A DNA stretch of 32,619 bases, from the NCBI GenBank assembly GCA_002835675.1, contig PIZR01000011.1, positions 51,310 through 83,928 on the forward strand, written 5' to 3'. Origin of the DNA: Bacillus sp. BA3 (GTDB lineage Bacteria; Bacillota; Bacilli; Bacillales; DSM-1321). The notes beneath the pieces were generated by a model, which saw only the letters and a program-made list of their open reading frames with translations, made no database searches and had not been told where the DNA came from. A program made the position numbers and the translations under genes. Below, piece by piece: positions 1 through 8,123 of the stretch (the stretch's first letter is position 1; each line of letters opens with the position of its first letter).

Positions 1-207
1 TAGGTCGAATAAAATCGTGAACGGTCGAATAAAGAGCGTGGTAGGTCGAATAAAATCGTGAACGGTCGAATAAAGAGCGTGGTAGGTCGAATAAAGAGCG
101 TGGTAGGTCGAATAATATCGTGAGCGGCCAAAAAAAGTGTGTTGAAGGACGAAAAGCTGCGTGGACGGCCGAAAAAAGCTCCGGATGACGAATAACTGCG
201 GCTCCGG
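1..207. repeat. Degenerate tandem repeat array, 20/21-bp units
   Basis: Units built around GGTCGAATAAA follow each other from the first base. Two exact 41-bp double units lie at 1-41 and 42-82, each a 21-mer plus a 20-mer. Single 21-mers follow at 83-103 and 104-124, then increasingly degraded units (125-145, 146-165, 166-185) in which GTCGAATAA becomes GGCCAAAAA, GGACGAAAA and GGCCGAAAA. The array is cut by the window edge, so its full size is unknown. The alternating unit lengths break any reading frame, and the forward strand has stops in the repeat, so coding is unlikely. No function is assigned. Confidence 0.85.
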
Positions 208-227
208 AAACATATTCAAATAAAAAA

Positions 228-267
228 ACTGCAGACAATCTCGCTTTTCTTCGAGTTTGTCTACAGT
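228..267. repeat. 40-bp dispersed palindrome (solo copy)
   Basis: An imperfect inverted repeat whose arms are ACTGCAGACAATCTCG and CGAGTTTGTCTACAGT, around an 8-nt centre. Its reverse complement is nearly identical to 5988-6027 and related to 23642-23680. Here it stands alone, without the GC-rich module that accompanies it at the other two sites. It lies just beyond the 3' end of the SIS gene. Confidence 0.75.
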
Positions 268-269
268 AA

Positions 270-293
270 GAAGGCATCCGCATGGATGCCTTC
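270..293 (-). terminator. Terminator of the nag operon
   Basis: A perfect 10-bp stem (GAAGGCATCC / GGATGCCTTC) with a 4-nt loop lies 33 bp past the stop of the SIS gene. The U tract is short on both strands (TTTAATT on plus, TTACTG on minus), so it may act in both directions. Position supports a role in ending the nagA-nagB-nagR-SIS transcript. Confidence 0.7.
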
Positions 294-326
294 TTTAATT
301 ATGTATTCCTTTGTGGCTAAACCGAT

Positions 327-1049
327 TCATAATTGGGGGATTCTTGTTTTATATTTCGCGATGATCTTTTGATTGTGTTCATCTGCCCCTTCGATATTAC
401 TGCTTAGGAATACGGGAGGGGTCTCCCCTGATTCAATAATCGTTTGGATGACTTGCGTGAAAATCATATTGAGGAGAACTGCCCCGATCACGGTCGATCC
501 AGAACCAAAAGGTATATTATTTGATTTCAGTAATGTGTCACCTTTGGAAATATGATTGTCTATGACCAAATCAACGACATCGTGGAGATAATGCTTCTGT
601 TTATGCCGTGAAGGACAACTTTTTGCATACTCCGGTGATGTTAGTCCAATGACGAAGGCCCCTTTTTCTTTTGCGATAGTGGCGACATCTATGGGAACGG
701 GATTTACGCCGGATGATGAAATGACGATACAGACATCACCAGGACGGATATCCTCATCATGCATGAATTTCTCTGATAGGTCATTTTGCCGTTCAAGTTG
801 GGATGATCTTGAAGCACCCTTAAAAAGCATCAAATCTTCAACGAAAATAGGACGAATTGCCGCTAACCCACCTGCCCGGTAGAATACCTCTTCGGTCAAA
901 ATATGAGAGTGCCCGCTTCCGAATAAATGGATGATTCCATCTGACATCACTGCTTTTGCGATATGTTCCACAGATTCCTTAATTGATTGCTTTTCCTGTT
1001 CTTCCACAATTGTGAGTAAAGCCTGCACTTCTTCAAAGTATGAGTTCAT
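327..1049 (-). CDS. SIS-domain phosphosugar-binding protein (UPF0309/COG4821 type)
   Basis: A 240-aa cytosolic protein with one sugar-isomerase (SIS) domain over most of its length. Visible SIS features are the LFGSGHSH phosphosugar-binding loop near residues 42-49, the VISSSGVNP loop near 109-117, and GSGSTVIGA near 181-189. Its length and motifs fit the uncharacterised UPF0309 family rather than GlmS (no glutaminase domain) or MurQ (no etherase signature recognised). It is last in the nagA-nagB-nagR operon, 34 bp after nagR, and is followed by a terminator. A role in handling GlcNAc-6-P or a related aminosugar phosphate is an inference from the operon. The exact reaction is unknown. Confidence 0.85.
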   Translation of the reverse strand: MNSYFEEVQALLTIVEEQEKQSIKESVEHIAKAVMSDGIIHLFGSGHSHILTEEVFYRAGGLAAIRPIFVEDLMLFKGASRSSQLERQNDLSEKFMHDEDIRPGDVCIVISSSGVNPVPIDVATIAKEKGAFVIGLTSPEYAKSCPSRHKQKHYLHDVVDLVIDNHISKGDTLLKSNNIPFGSGSTVIGAVLLNMIFTQVIQTIIESGETPPVFLSSNIEGADEHNQKIIAKYKTRIPQL

Positions 1050-1083
1050 ATATGTGACACCCTCCGATTGAAAATATTCAATT

Positions 1084-1806
1084 TTATCTGCTTATTTTGA
1101 TACTGAACTTATACCTGTCCGCACGATAAGCCGATTTAACATATTCAAGGGGAGTTCCATCTATCAGGAACGTATGCCTTTGAATGAATAATATGGGTGA
1201 GTGCTTTGGAATCGCTAAATGGGTGACTTCTAATTCAGAAGCAATCGATGATTCCAACGTTTGTGTAGCATAGTCTATTTTAAGTTTAACGTAGTTCTCC
1301 ACATATTGGTAAAGAGAAAGGTTGATGATTTCTTCCGTTAATCCTTTAATTAAATTGGCAGACATGTACACGGTCTCGAGCGCCATTGGAACATCATCAG
1401 CCAACCGAATGCGTTTTATTTCATAAACGGGAGCATAAAGGGAAATGTGCAATTCACTGGCAATCTTCTTATCAGCCGGAATGATTTCAAAGCTCAGCAG
1501 CTTACTGCTTGGGTTCAAACCCCTGGCTTTCATGTCCTCGGTAAAACTGGTCAACCCATTGAGCTGCTGCTCCAACTTCTTATCGGCGACAAAGGTTCCC
1601 CTTCCTTTTTGACGGTATAAGTATCCGTCATTCACCAAATTATTTATGGCTTGCCGGACGGTCATCCGGCTAATTCCGAATTGTTCGGCATATTCACGTT
1701 CAGATGGAAGGGCATCGTGCGCTTGGAACTCACCGTTTTCTATTTGTCTTTTTATTTGTTCTTCGATTTGAAAATAAATCGGAAGAGGTGAGTTTTTATC
1801 AATCAT
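1084..1806 (-). CDS. nagR: GntR/HutC-family repressor NagR (YvoA/DasR type)
   Basis: A 240-aa regulator. A winged helix-turn-helix occupies residues ~8-75, with the GntR pattern LPSEREYAEQFGISRMTVRQ followed by a GRGTFVA wing. An UTRA effector domain follows at ~95-235. Known relatives (B. subtilis NagR/YvoA, Streptomyces DasR) repress GlcNAc uptake and breakdown genes and release DNA on binding aminosugar phosphates. The gene starts 15 bp after nagB with an AGGAG site. Two dre-like operators lie between nagA and nagE (3812-3827, 3897-3912), so it probably controls both divergent units, including itself. Identification is strong from fold plus context. Confidence 0.93.
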   Translation of the reverse strand: MIDKNSPLPIYFQIEEQIKRQIENGEFQAHDALPSEREYAEQFGISRMTVRQAINNLVNDGYLYRQKGRGTFVADKKLEQQLNGLTSFTEDMKARGLNPSSKLLSFEIIPADKKIASELHISLYAPVYEIKRIRLADDVPMALETVYMSANLIKGLTEEIINLSLYQYVENYVKLKIDYATQTLESSIASELEVTHLAIPKHSPILFIQRHTFLIDGTPLEYVKSAYRADRYKFSIKISR

Positions 1807-1821
1807 CGACTTTCGCTCCTT

Positions 1822-2556
1822 TTAGGGTATTAATACTCCGGATAACGCTTTTTGGTCTGCGATAATTGTAACATTATTATGTTTTTTTAGGATAGATGCA
1901 GGGAATTCCTCTGAAATGTCACCGTGTATCAAGTTCTTCAGTGTTTCGGCTTTTTCTTCACCAGATATCAGCAGCAGAATTTCTTTGCTTTTCATGATTG
2001 TTGAAATGCCCATCGTAACGGCATGTGTAGGAACTTCGTCTATGGAATCGAAATAACGTGCATTCGCTTGGCGTGTTGAATCCTCGAGTGTCACGACATG
2101 TGTTCCTGATGTGAAGGAAGTTCCAGGTTCATTAAAACCAATATGGCCATTTTGCCCAATGCCAAGTATCTGAAGATCGATCCCTCCGACGGAATCTATC
2201 ATTTCATCATACCGTTTACATTCTCCGTTGGTGTCATCTGCTGTGCCATTTGGCAGGTGAGTGCGCTCTTTATTTATATTGATGTGAGTGAATAGGGAGT
2301 CATTCATATAATAATGGTAACTGTTTGGATCATTTGGTTTTAAGCCGATATACTCGTCAAGATTAAAAGACGTTACATGTTCATATGATGTATGATTGCG
2401 CACGTGATCTTCAATCAAATTATCGTACATTCCTTTAGGGGTACCGCCTGTTGCAAGGCCCAATTTGATATTAGGATTTCCTTTGACCTTTCCGATCACT
2501 ATTTCTGCGGCTGTCCGGCTCATTTCCATGTAGTCCTGCACTTGTATGATATTCAT
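1822..2556 (-). CDS. nagB: Glucosamine-6-phosphate deaminase NagB
   Basis: A 244-aa enzyme, close to the usual Bacillus NagB length. It converts glucosamine-6-phosphate to fructose-6-phosphate and ammonia in the cytosol. Family motifs are present: LGLATGGTPKGMYDNL near residues 33-48 (phosphate loop), FNLDEY near 64-69, and GIGQNGHIGFNEPG near 131-144, which holds the catalytic His. The start ATG overlaps the nagA stop (TAATG) and is preceded by AAAGGAG at 8-nt spacing, so the two are likely translationally coupled. It performs the step after NagA, delivering GlcNAc carbon to glycolysis. Confidence 0.97.
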   Translation of the reverse strand: MNIIQVQDYMEMSRTAAEIVIGKVKGNPNIKLGLATGGTPKGMYDNLIEDHVRNHTSYEHVTSFNLDEYIGLKPNDPNSYHYYMNDSLFTHININKERTHLPNGTADDTNGECKRYDEMIDSVGGIDLQILGIGQNGHIGFNEPGTSFTSGTHVVTLEDSTRQANARYFDSIDEVPTHAVTMGISTIMKSKEILLLISGEEKAETLKNLIHGDISEEFPASILKKHNNVTIIADQKALSGVLIP

Positions 2557-3734
2557 TATACATTCTCCTTTTTAAAAGCTATATTTCCTCTGCAGAACGT
2601 CATTTCAACGTCCAAGCGGTCATTCAATATTACAAGATCGGCGTCTTTGCCGACCTGGATGCTTCCTTTTCTGTCAAAAATCCGAAGTTGTTTGGCAGGG
2701 TTTTCCGCCGTCATTTTTATAATGTCAGTCATGGAACAATCGGTATATTCCATTGTGTTCTTGATGGCATCGTTCATTTTCAATATACTGCCGGCTAGTG
2801 TACCATCTGAAAGCGTTGCTTTCGTTTCGTTAACATACACAGGCTGACCGCCTAAATCATAGGTTCCCTTTTCAAGCCATTTGGCACGAAGCGAATCCGT
2901 TATCAAGATCATTCGTTCGCTGGTAATTTGGTTATATGCCAGCTTGATCATTTCCGGCCTGCAATGAATGCCGTCAGCAATAAGTTCAACATATAGCTCG
3001 TCTCGAAGATAAGCAGCTCCCAAAACACCGGGTTCACGGTGATGGAGTCCCCGCATCCCATTATAAAGATGTGTAACGTGGGTAGTCCCTGCTTGGATTG
3101 CTTCATCGATTTGGTCATATGTTGCATCTGAATGTCCAATGGAAGCGACGACGCCAGTTGCCTTTAAGTGAGCGGCAAAATCTAATCCGTTTGGTTGTTC
3201 AGGAGCAAGCGTTACAAGCTTGATTTGATTTTCGGCCATTTCCTGCCACCTTTTAAATAGAGTGACATCAGGGTCAACGATATGCTCTTCAGGCTGTGCT
3301 CCTTTACGGACCGGTGATATGAAAGGACCTTCTAAATGGATTCCAATTATTTCAGCGTGTTCTTGAGATTGATTTTCGATATATTTACCAGCATTAAGAA
3401 GTGCTGATTCAATGGCTTCGGCAGTTTGAGTCATTGTAGTGGCCAGAAAGCTGGTGGTTCCTTCTTTGGGAAGAGTCTCTGCCATTGTGGATAATGCTTC
3501 ATGTGTGGCATCCATTGCATCGGAATTGGATGCTCCGTGAATGTGGATGTCGATCGCACCGGGAATTACCTGATAATCCGGTGAAAGAGTAATTACCTCG
3601 GCATCATCGTCCTGTTTGTATTGGCTGACTGGACCAACCTCGGCAATTTTTCCATCCACGACTTTAATATACCCATTTTTGTATGTTTCCTTTTCGCTAT
3701 GAACTATTAGATTATTAATAATGAATGTTTTCAT
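2556..3734 (-). CDS. nagA: N-acetylglucosamine-6-phosphate deacetylase NagA
   Basis: A 392-aa amidohydrolase of normal family length. It removes acetate from GlcNAc-6-phosphate delivered by the PTS. Metal and catalytic motifs are visible in order: DIHIHG near residue 62, GIHLEGPFIS near 130 (metal-binding Glu), IGHSDATYDQ near 198, THLYNGMRG near 219, DGIHC near 254 and LITDSLRAK near 277 (catalytic Asp). It is the first gene of the minus-strand operon. AAAGGAG lies 7 nt before the ATG. The promoter at 3792-3820 overlaps a NagR operator, so induction by GlcNAc is expected. Confidence 0.97.
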   Translation of the reverse strand: MKTFIINNLIVHSEKETYKNGYIKVVDGKIAEVGPVSQYKQDDDAEVITLSPDYQVIPGAIDIHIHGASNSDAMDATHEALSTMAETLPKEGTTSFLATTMTQTAEAIESALLNAGKYIENQSQEHAEIIGIHLEGPFISPVRKGAQPEEHIVDPDVTLFKRWQEMAENQIKLVTLAPEQPNGLDFAAHLKATGVVASIGHSDATYDQIDEAIQAGTTHVTHLYNGMRGLHHREPGVLGAAYLRDELYVELIADGIHCRPEMIKLAYNQITSERMILITDSLRAKWLEKGTYDLGGQPVYVNETKATLSDGTLAGSILKMNDAIKNTMEYTDCSMTDIIKMTAENPAKQLRIFDRKGSIQVGKDADLVILNDRLDVEMTFCRGNIAFKKENV

Positions 3735-3791
3735 ACATAATCTCCTTTATGAAAGTAAAACTTAATGAATGAGTCAATATATTTTGCCCTC

Positions 3792-3827
3792 ATTTTATCG
3801 TTTTTATTAAAAGTTGTCTAGACCAGT
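3792..3827 (-). promoter_or_regulatory. nagA promoter with overlapping NagR (dre) operator
   Basis: On the minus strand, -35 TAGACA (3815-3820) and -10 TAAAAT (3792-3797) are separated by 17 bp. AGTTGTCTAGACCAGT (3812-3827) is close to the DasR/NagR operator consensus (A-C-T-G-G-T-C-T-A-G-A-C-C-A-C-T) and covers the -35. A bound repressor would block RNA polymerase. Confidence 0.8.
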
Positions 3828-3896
3828 CGGGGTATATCAGGATTAAAAAAGCATTTTTTGCTTTTTTTTCGAAGAAAATAGTATATTTTTAAGTGA

Positions 3897-3933
3897 ATTG
3901 GTATAGACATCTATATATTTTCTGTGCTAGTAT
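3897..3933 (+). promoter_or_regulatory. nagE promoter with overlapping NagR (dre) operator
   Basis: ATTGGTATAGACATCT (3897-3912) is a second dre-like site, with a well-kept left half and a weaker right half. It overlaps a -35-like TAGACA (3904-3909), followed 18 bp later by TAGTAT (3928-3933). The arrangement mirrors the nagA side. Confidence 0.72.
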
Positions 3934-3963
3934 AAGCCAAAGAAAAGTTATTATATTGATAAA

Positions 3964-3979
3964 ATGAAAACGCTTTATA
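3964..3979 (+). promoter_or_regulatory. cre site (CcpA catabolite repression)
   Basis: ATGAAAACGCTTTATA matches the Bacillus cre consensus WTGNAANCGNWNNCW except for the penultimate C. It lies about 30 bp downstream of the nagE -10, where bound CcpA would repress as a roadblock. Confidence 0.7.
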
Positions 3980-4033
3980 CGTCTTTTCGTTCTGCTGAAT
4001 CAAAAGAAGTTAGGAACAAGGGAGATGAGTTCG

Positions 4034-5944
4034 ATGTTAAATTTTTTACAAAAGATAGGTAAGGCTTTAATGTTACCGATTGCTGTTTTGCCAGCAGCTG
4101 CTTTATTGCTTCGTTTAGGGCAACCGGATTTACTCAATATTCCATTTATGGCTGCCTCGGGACAAGCCATTTTTGATAATCTTGCCATATTGTTCGCTTT
4201 AGGTATAGCGATTGGATTATCCAAAGATGGAAGCGGTGCTGCGGCATTGGCAGGTCTTGTTGGTTACTTTGTTTTAACGAATGGTACACAAGCGATTAAT
4301 AAAGATATCAACATGGCTGTTTTAGGCGGTATTATATCCGGTATAGTTGCCGCTCTTCTATATAATAGATACTCCGACATAAGACTCCCTGAATGGCTTG
4401 GATTCTTTTCAGGGAAACGATTCGTCCCGATCATCACTTCGCTTGCGATGATTATACTTGCTGCAATATTCGGTTTTGTTTGGCCGCCGATTCAAGATGT
4501 AATCAATAGTGTTGGTGACTGGATTACAGGTGCAGGGGCATTGGGTGCCGGCGTATTCGGCGTTTTGAATCGCTTATTGCTTCCAGTAGGCCTGCATCAT
4601 GTCTTGAATAGTATGGTTTGGTTCGTCTTTGGTGAGTACAATGGAGCGACAGGTGATATAAATCGTTTCTTCGCAGGGGACCCGACTGCTGGGCCCTTCA
4701 TGACCGGCTTTTTCCCGATCATGATGTTCGGTCTTCCAGCTGCGGCATTAGCGATGATTGCAGCTGCAAAGAAAGAGAAACGTAAATTGGTGACGGGGAT
4801 GCTTGTTGGGTTAGCTTTCACTTCTTTCCTTACAGGAATCACTGAACCGATTGAATTTCTGTTCATGTTCATCGCACCGGTGTTATATGTAATACATGCC
4901 CTTTTAACCGGGGTCTCCCTGGCACTTGCTGTTATATTGGATATCCATCATGGTTTTGGATTCTCCGCAGGAGCCATTGATTATTTCTTGAACTTTGGTA
5001 TTGCGCAAAAACCGCTATGGTTAATACCGATTGGCTTAGTATACGCGGCAGTTTACTTCGTGATTTTCTATTTTGTCATCAAGGTCATGGATTTAAAAAC
5101 ACCTGGCCGTGAAGACGATGAGGAAGAAGTGGAAGAAGAAACTATTGTGAAAACAGGGGATAAATATACCGATATGGGATCGCTTTTCATTCAAGATCTT
5201 GGCGGTAAAGAGAATATAAAGCTAATTGATAACTGTGCAACACGCTTGCGTTTACAAGTGGCCGATTCAGGAAATGTGAATGAAGCAGCCTTAAAACGGC
5301 ATGGTGCGCGCGGTGTCATGAAGTTGAATAAATCGAGTGTGCAGGTCATTGTTGGAACGAATGTTGAATTCGTTGCAAATGCAATGAAACAACTTGTCAA
5401 GAATGGCGTCGACCCAAGCCAAGTGAAAGCAGTTCCATCTGCACAAGTGGCAGAGGATATAGTAGAGGAAAACCAAGCTTTGGGTGCAAATGACTTTGTC
5501 CTTCCAATTGAAGGAACGGTTTTACCGATAGAACAAGTTCCCGATCAAGTGTTTGCTATGAAAATGATGGGGGATGGCTTTGCTATCGAGCCAGTCAACG
5601 GAAAACTAGTATCCCCAATCGATGGGGAAGTGCTAAGTATCTTCCCGACAAATCATGCACTGGGATTGAAAATGGATAATGGTCTGGAAATTTTGATCCA
5701 TGTTGGTTTAGATACGGTTAAATTAAATGGAGAAGGGTTTACATCTCTTGTACAAGAGGGTCAAAGAATAACAAAAGGAACACCTCTTTTGGAAATTGAT
5801 TTAGATTTCATAAAACGGAATGCCCCATCAACGGTCACTCCTATTATATTCACTAACTTACCTGAAGGAACGGCAGTGAAATTGCAAAAGTCAGGGATCC
5901 AGAAACAAAATACACCAGATATCATCAAGTTGGAAAAACTATAA
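4034..5944 (+). CDS. nagE: PTS N-acetylglucosamine transporter, EIICBA
   Basis: A 636-aa membrane transporter of the glucose/GlcNAc PTS family, with all three domains in one chain. EIIC spans ~1-355 and is multi-spanning (LPAAALLLRLG and GITEPIEFLFMF are typical). EIIB lies at ~375-455, with its phosphoryl-accepting Cys401 in NCATRLRL. EIIA lies at ~485-625, with His556 in HVGLDTVKLNG. It imports and phosphorylates GlcNAc to feed NagA. An in-frame ATG at 4025 abuts the AAGGGAG site directly, whereas ATG 4034 has 9-nt spacing, so 4034 is preferred. B. subtilis NagP lacks an EIIA domain; this version has its own. A glucose transporter is possible but the nag context argues for GlcNAc. Confidence 0.92.
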   Translation: MLNFLQKIGKALMLPIAVLPAAALLLRLGQPDLLNIPFMAASGQAIFDNLAILFALGIAIGLSKDGSGAAALAGLVGYFVLTNGTQAINKDINMAVLGGIISGIVAALLYNRYSDIRLPEWLGFFSGKRFVPIITSLAMIILAAIFGFVWPPIQDVINSVGDWITGAGALGAGVFGVLNRLLLPVGLHHVLNSMVWFVFGEYNGATGDINRFFAGDPTAGPFMTGFFPIMMFGLPAAALAMIAAAKKEKRKLVTGMLVGLAFTSFLTGITEPIEFLFMFIAPVLYVIHALLTGVSLALAVILDIHHGFGFSAGAIDYFLNFGIAQKPLWLIPIGLVYAAVYFVIFYFVIKVMDLKTPGREDDEEEVEEETIVKTGDKYTDMGSLFIQDLGGKENIKLIDNCATRLRLQVADSGNVNEAALKRHGARGVMKLNKSSVQVIVGTNVEFVANAMKQLVKNGVDPSQVKAVPSAQVAEDIVEENQALGANDFVLPIEGTVLPIEQVPDQVFAMKMMGDGFAIEPVNGKLVSPIDGEVLSIFPTNHALGLKMDNGLEILIHVGLDTVKLNGEGFTSLVQEGQRITKGTPLLEIDLDFIKRNAPSTVTPIIFTNLPEGTAVKLQKSGIQKQNTPDIIKLEKL

Positions 5945-5954
5945 ATTTATCAAA

Positions 5955-5985
5955 AAAGGGATGTCGACATTGTCGACATCCCTTT
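5955..5985 (+). terminator. Terminator of nagE
   Basis: A near-perfect palindrome, AAAGGGATGTCGACA then T then the complementary arm ending CCCTTT, starts 10 bp after the nagE stop. The stem is about 14 bp with a minimal loop. The A- and T-rich ends suit bidirectional termination. Confidence 0.85.
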
Positions 5986-5987
5986 AG

Positions 5988-6174
5988 ACTGTGGACAAAC
6001 TCAAAGAAAAGCGAGTTTGCCTGCAGTTTTTTTATGGCTTGTACAATTTGGATGTTGATTTCCGCTCAAGAAACTCGCTTTCCGCGGGCGCTCGTGGAGC
6101 CTCCTTGGCTTGCGCCTGGTGAGTCTCACACACTCGCTCCAATCAACTATGTTTTTAAAATTCAGATGGAAACC
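5988..6174. repeat. Composite dispersed repeat, copy 1
   Basis: Two modules lie side by side: the 40-bp palindrome (5988-6027), then 26 bp, then a GC-rich module (6054-6147) that begins GTTGATT, contains CTCGCTTTCCGCGGGCG and ends CTCCAATCAAC. A tail to about 6174 (ATGGAAACC) is also shared with copy 2 at 23444-23692, which lies in the opposite orientation. Copy 1 has lost part of the GC-rich centre. No transposase is present. It fills most of the gap between the convergent nagE and siderophore ATPase genes; nothing else is seen at 6175-6263. Confidence 0.85.
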
Positions 6175-6263
6175 AAACTTGAGGAGTTGGTTTGGGTCAG
6201 TTGATTCGGGAATATCATTTGATGAAATATACGTTTTCCGAACCACTTTTAGAAGCACACCTT

Positions 6264-7085
6264 TCAATTGGATGAAACGGCTTCTTTATATACTTCTTGC
6301 TGTGATAAATTGTCATAACCAAAACAAACGGGTGCCCCATTGGCAGGATCCATCATGACCCTTGCATGAATACGAAAGACTTCTTCTAAAACGGGAGGTG
6401 TAATGATTTCGGTGGGGGTACCGATTTTAACGATTTCTCCTTCCTTCATCGTTATGATTTCATGTGAAAACCGGGACGCATGGTTAATATCATGCAGCAC
6501 CATGACAGTCGTTATTTTTTGTTCTTTATTAAGCTTTTCAACTATCTGCAAAACCTCCAGTTGATGAGCCATATCAAGGTAGGTGGTCGGCTCATCCAAT
6601 AATAAAATCTCCGTTTTCTGTGCTAAAGCCATTGCTAGCCAAACTTTTTGTCTTTGACCACCGGAAAGATTTGTGATCTCCCGGTTTCTAAATGAAAGGG
6701 TTTTGGTGATATCCATGGCCCATTCAATCGTTTCTTTATCTTCTTTCGTTAATTTATTTACATTATTGCGGTGCGGATACCTTCCATATGAAATAAGCTC
6801 CTCTACCTTCAATTGGGCTGGAGCAACCGGGTTTTGGGGAAGTAGAGCCAAGTGCTTGGCAATCTGCTTCGTATGGATCTTATGTAAATCCTGACCTTGT
6901 AAAAAAACGCTTCCGCTCTTTTGCTTTAGAATGCGGCCTATTGTTTTCAGTAATGTGGATTTACCACAGCCATTAGGACCAATGATGGTAGTGACCAGGC
7001 CTTCTTTTATTTCCAAGTTCAAGTCTTTGAACACCGTGAATTTCTCGTAATTCGTTTCTAGATTTTCCATGCGGAGAATACTCAC
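6264..7085 (-). CDS. Siderophore ABC transporter ATPase (YusV/FhuC type)
   Basis: A 273-aa cytoplasmic ATP-binding subunit of an iron-siderophore importer. It shows Walker A GPNGCGKST at 36-44, a Q-loop around LLPQNP (81-86), the signature LSGGQRQ at 140-146, Walker B ILLLDEP at 160-166 and an H-loop in VLHDINH near 199-205. The start is GTG at 7085, because AAGGAGAG sits 7 nt upstream; the nearby ATG is out of frame. It is the last gene of the feuA-feuB-feuC-like operon. In B. subtilis the Feu system borrows YusV, encoded elsewhere, whereas here the ATPase is in the operon. Confidence 0.93.
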   Translation of the reverse strand: MSILRMENLETNYEKFTVFKDLNLEIKEGLVTTIIGPNGCGKSTLLKTIGRILKQKSGSVFLQGQDLHKIHTKQIAKHLALLPQNPVAPAQLKVEELISYGRYPHRNNVNKLTKEDKETIEWAMDITKTLSFRNREITNLSGGQRQKVWLAMALAQKTEILLLDEPTTYLDMAHQLEVLQIVEKLNKEQKITTVMVLHDINHASRFSHEIITMKEGEIVKIGTPTEIITPPVLEEVFRIHARVMMDPANGAPVCFGYDNLSQQEVYKEAVSSN

Positions 7086-7100
7086 TGATCATCTCTCCTT

Positions 7101-8123
7101 CTACGCTTTAGCTTTAATTAGTAAATAAAGAAAATATGGGACACCAATAATTGAGATGACGATCCCAACTGGCAATTCAGCCGGTGCAAAAACGGTTTTT
7201 GCGATAAAGTCGGATGCGATCACCAGCAATGCGCCAATTGCTCCCGATACTGGAATTACCTGATTGTGATGGATACCTACAAGGTGCTTTGCTATGTGGG
7301 GAGCCATTAAACCTACGAATCCGATATTTCCCGATACTGAAACGGAGGCGCCCACCAACCCGATGCTGCAGAGTAAAAGGATGATCGTTTCCTTTTCTAC
7401 TGAAACCCCCAAACTTTTAACGCTCGATTCTTCCAACTGATACAAATCCAGTAAATACGCCTTTTTCTTAATAATCGGAATCAGGACTATCATCCATGGT
7501 AACATCGATGCGATGTATTTCCAGTTCGCATCATATATCGTTCCTGAAAGCCAAACCGTTGCCATTTCAAAATCGGTTGACTTCATTTTTAATGATAAAT
7601 ATAAGGAAAGGGCACCAAATGCCGAGCCTATGGCGATTCCGGTCAGTAAAAGGCGGCCCATGTCCAGGGTGCCATTCTTCCAAGAGAAAAGGAAAATCAA
7701 TAGGGCTGCCAAAAGCCCGCCCACCAAACCGAATAGCGGAAAACTCATAATGGATAACCAGTCCGAGCCGCTGTTTTGACCTTGATAGAAAAACATGAAA
7801 ATGACAATGGCCGTACCAGCACCGGCATTAATACCGAGAATACCGGAATCGGCTAAGCCATTTTTCGTAACCCCTTGAATGACAGTCCCTGCAATTCCTA
7901 AGCTCACTCCCACCAAACCGGCGATCACAATGCGGGGGAGCCTGAAATCAAAGATGACCAAATCAAAATCGGAAACTGGATTCACCCTGAATAATGTCTG
8001 AAGGACAGCTTTGACGGTCATGTCGAATGTACCGGAAATCAAACTAAAATAACTTGTAATAACGATTAAACATAAAATGATGGTCATCGTGATGGTGAAG
8101 CGCCACCGAGTATTCTTATCCAT
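7101..8123 (-). CDS. feuC: FecCD-family siderophore permease (FeuC-like)
   Basis: A 340-aa integral membrane permease of the FecCD/BtuC family. Long hydrophobic stretches fit about ten helices. Family landmarks include LPRIVIAGLVGVSLGIAG near 64-81 and SGNIGFVGLMAPHIAKHLVG near 265-284, the cytoplasmic coupling region that contacts the ATPase. The start has GGAGGAG 7 nt upstream and overlaps the end of the upstream permease by 8 bp, indicating coupled translation. It forms a heterodimeric channel with the 8116-9123 product. The symbol follows operon order and the FeuA-like binding protein, not permease sequence alone. Confidence 0.88.
   Translation of the reverse strand: MDKNTRWRFTITMTIILCLIVITSYFSLISGTFDMTVKAVLQTLFRVNPVSDFDLVIFDFRLPRIVIAGLVGVSLGIAGTVIQGVTKNGLADSGILGINAGAGTAIVIFMFFYQGQNSGSDWLSIMSFPLFGLVGGLLAALLIFLFSWKNGTLDMGRLLLTGIAIGSAFGALSLYLSLKMKSTDFEMATVWLSGTIYDANWKYIASMLPWMIVLIPIIKKKAYLLDLYQLEESSVKSLGVSVEKETIILLLCSIGLVGASVSVSGNIGFVGLMAPHIAKHLVGIHHNQVIPVSGAIGALLVIASDFIAKTVFAPAELPVGIVISIIGVPYFLYLLIKAKA

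Noticed and set aside
1..124. CRISPR-like array
   Set aside because: Units are contiguous 20/21-bp repeats without unique spacers, and no cas genes are present.
6001..6358. Open frames on both strands through the composite repeat after nagE
   Set aside because: They cross the repeat and its palindrome, have no ribosome sites, and the overlapped sequence recurs inverted at 23444-23692.
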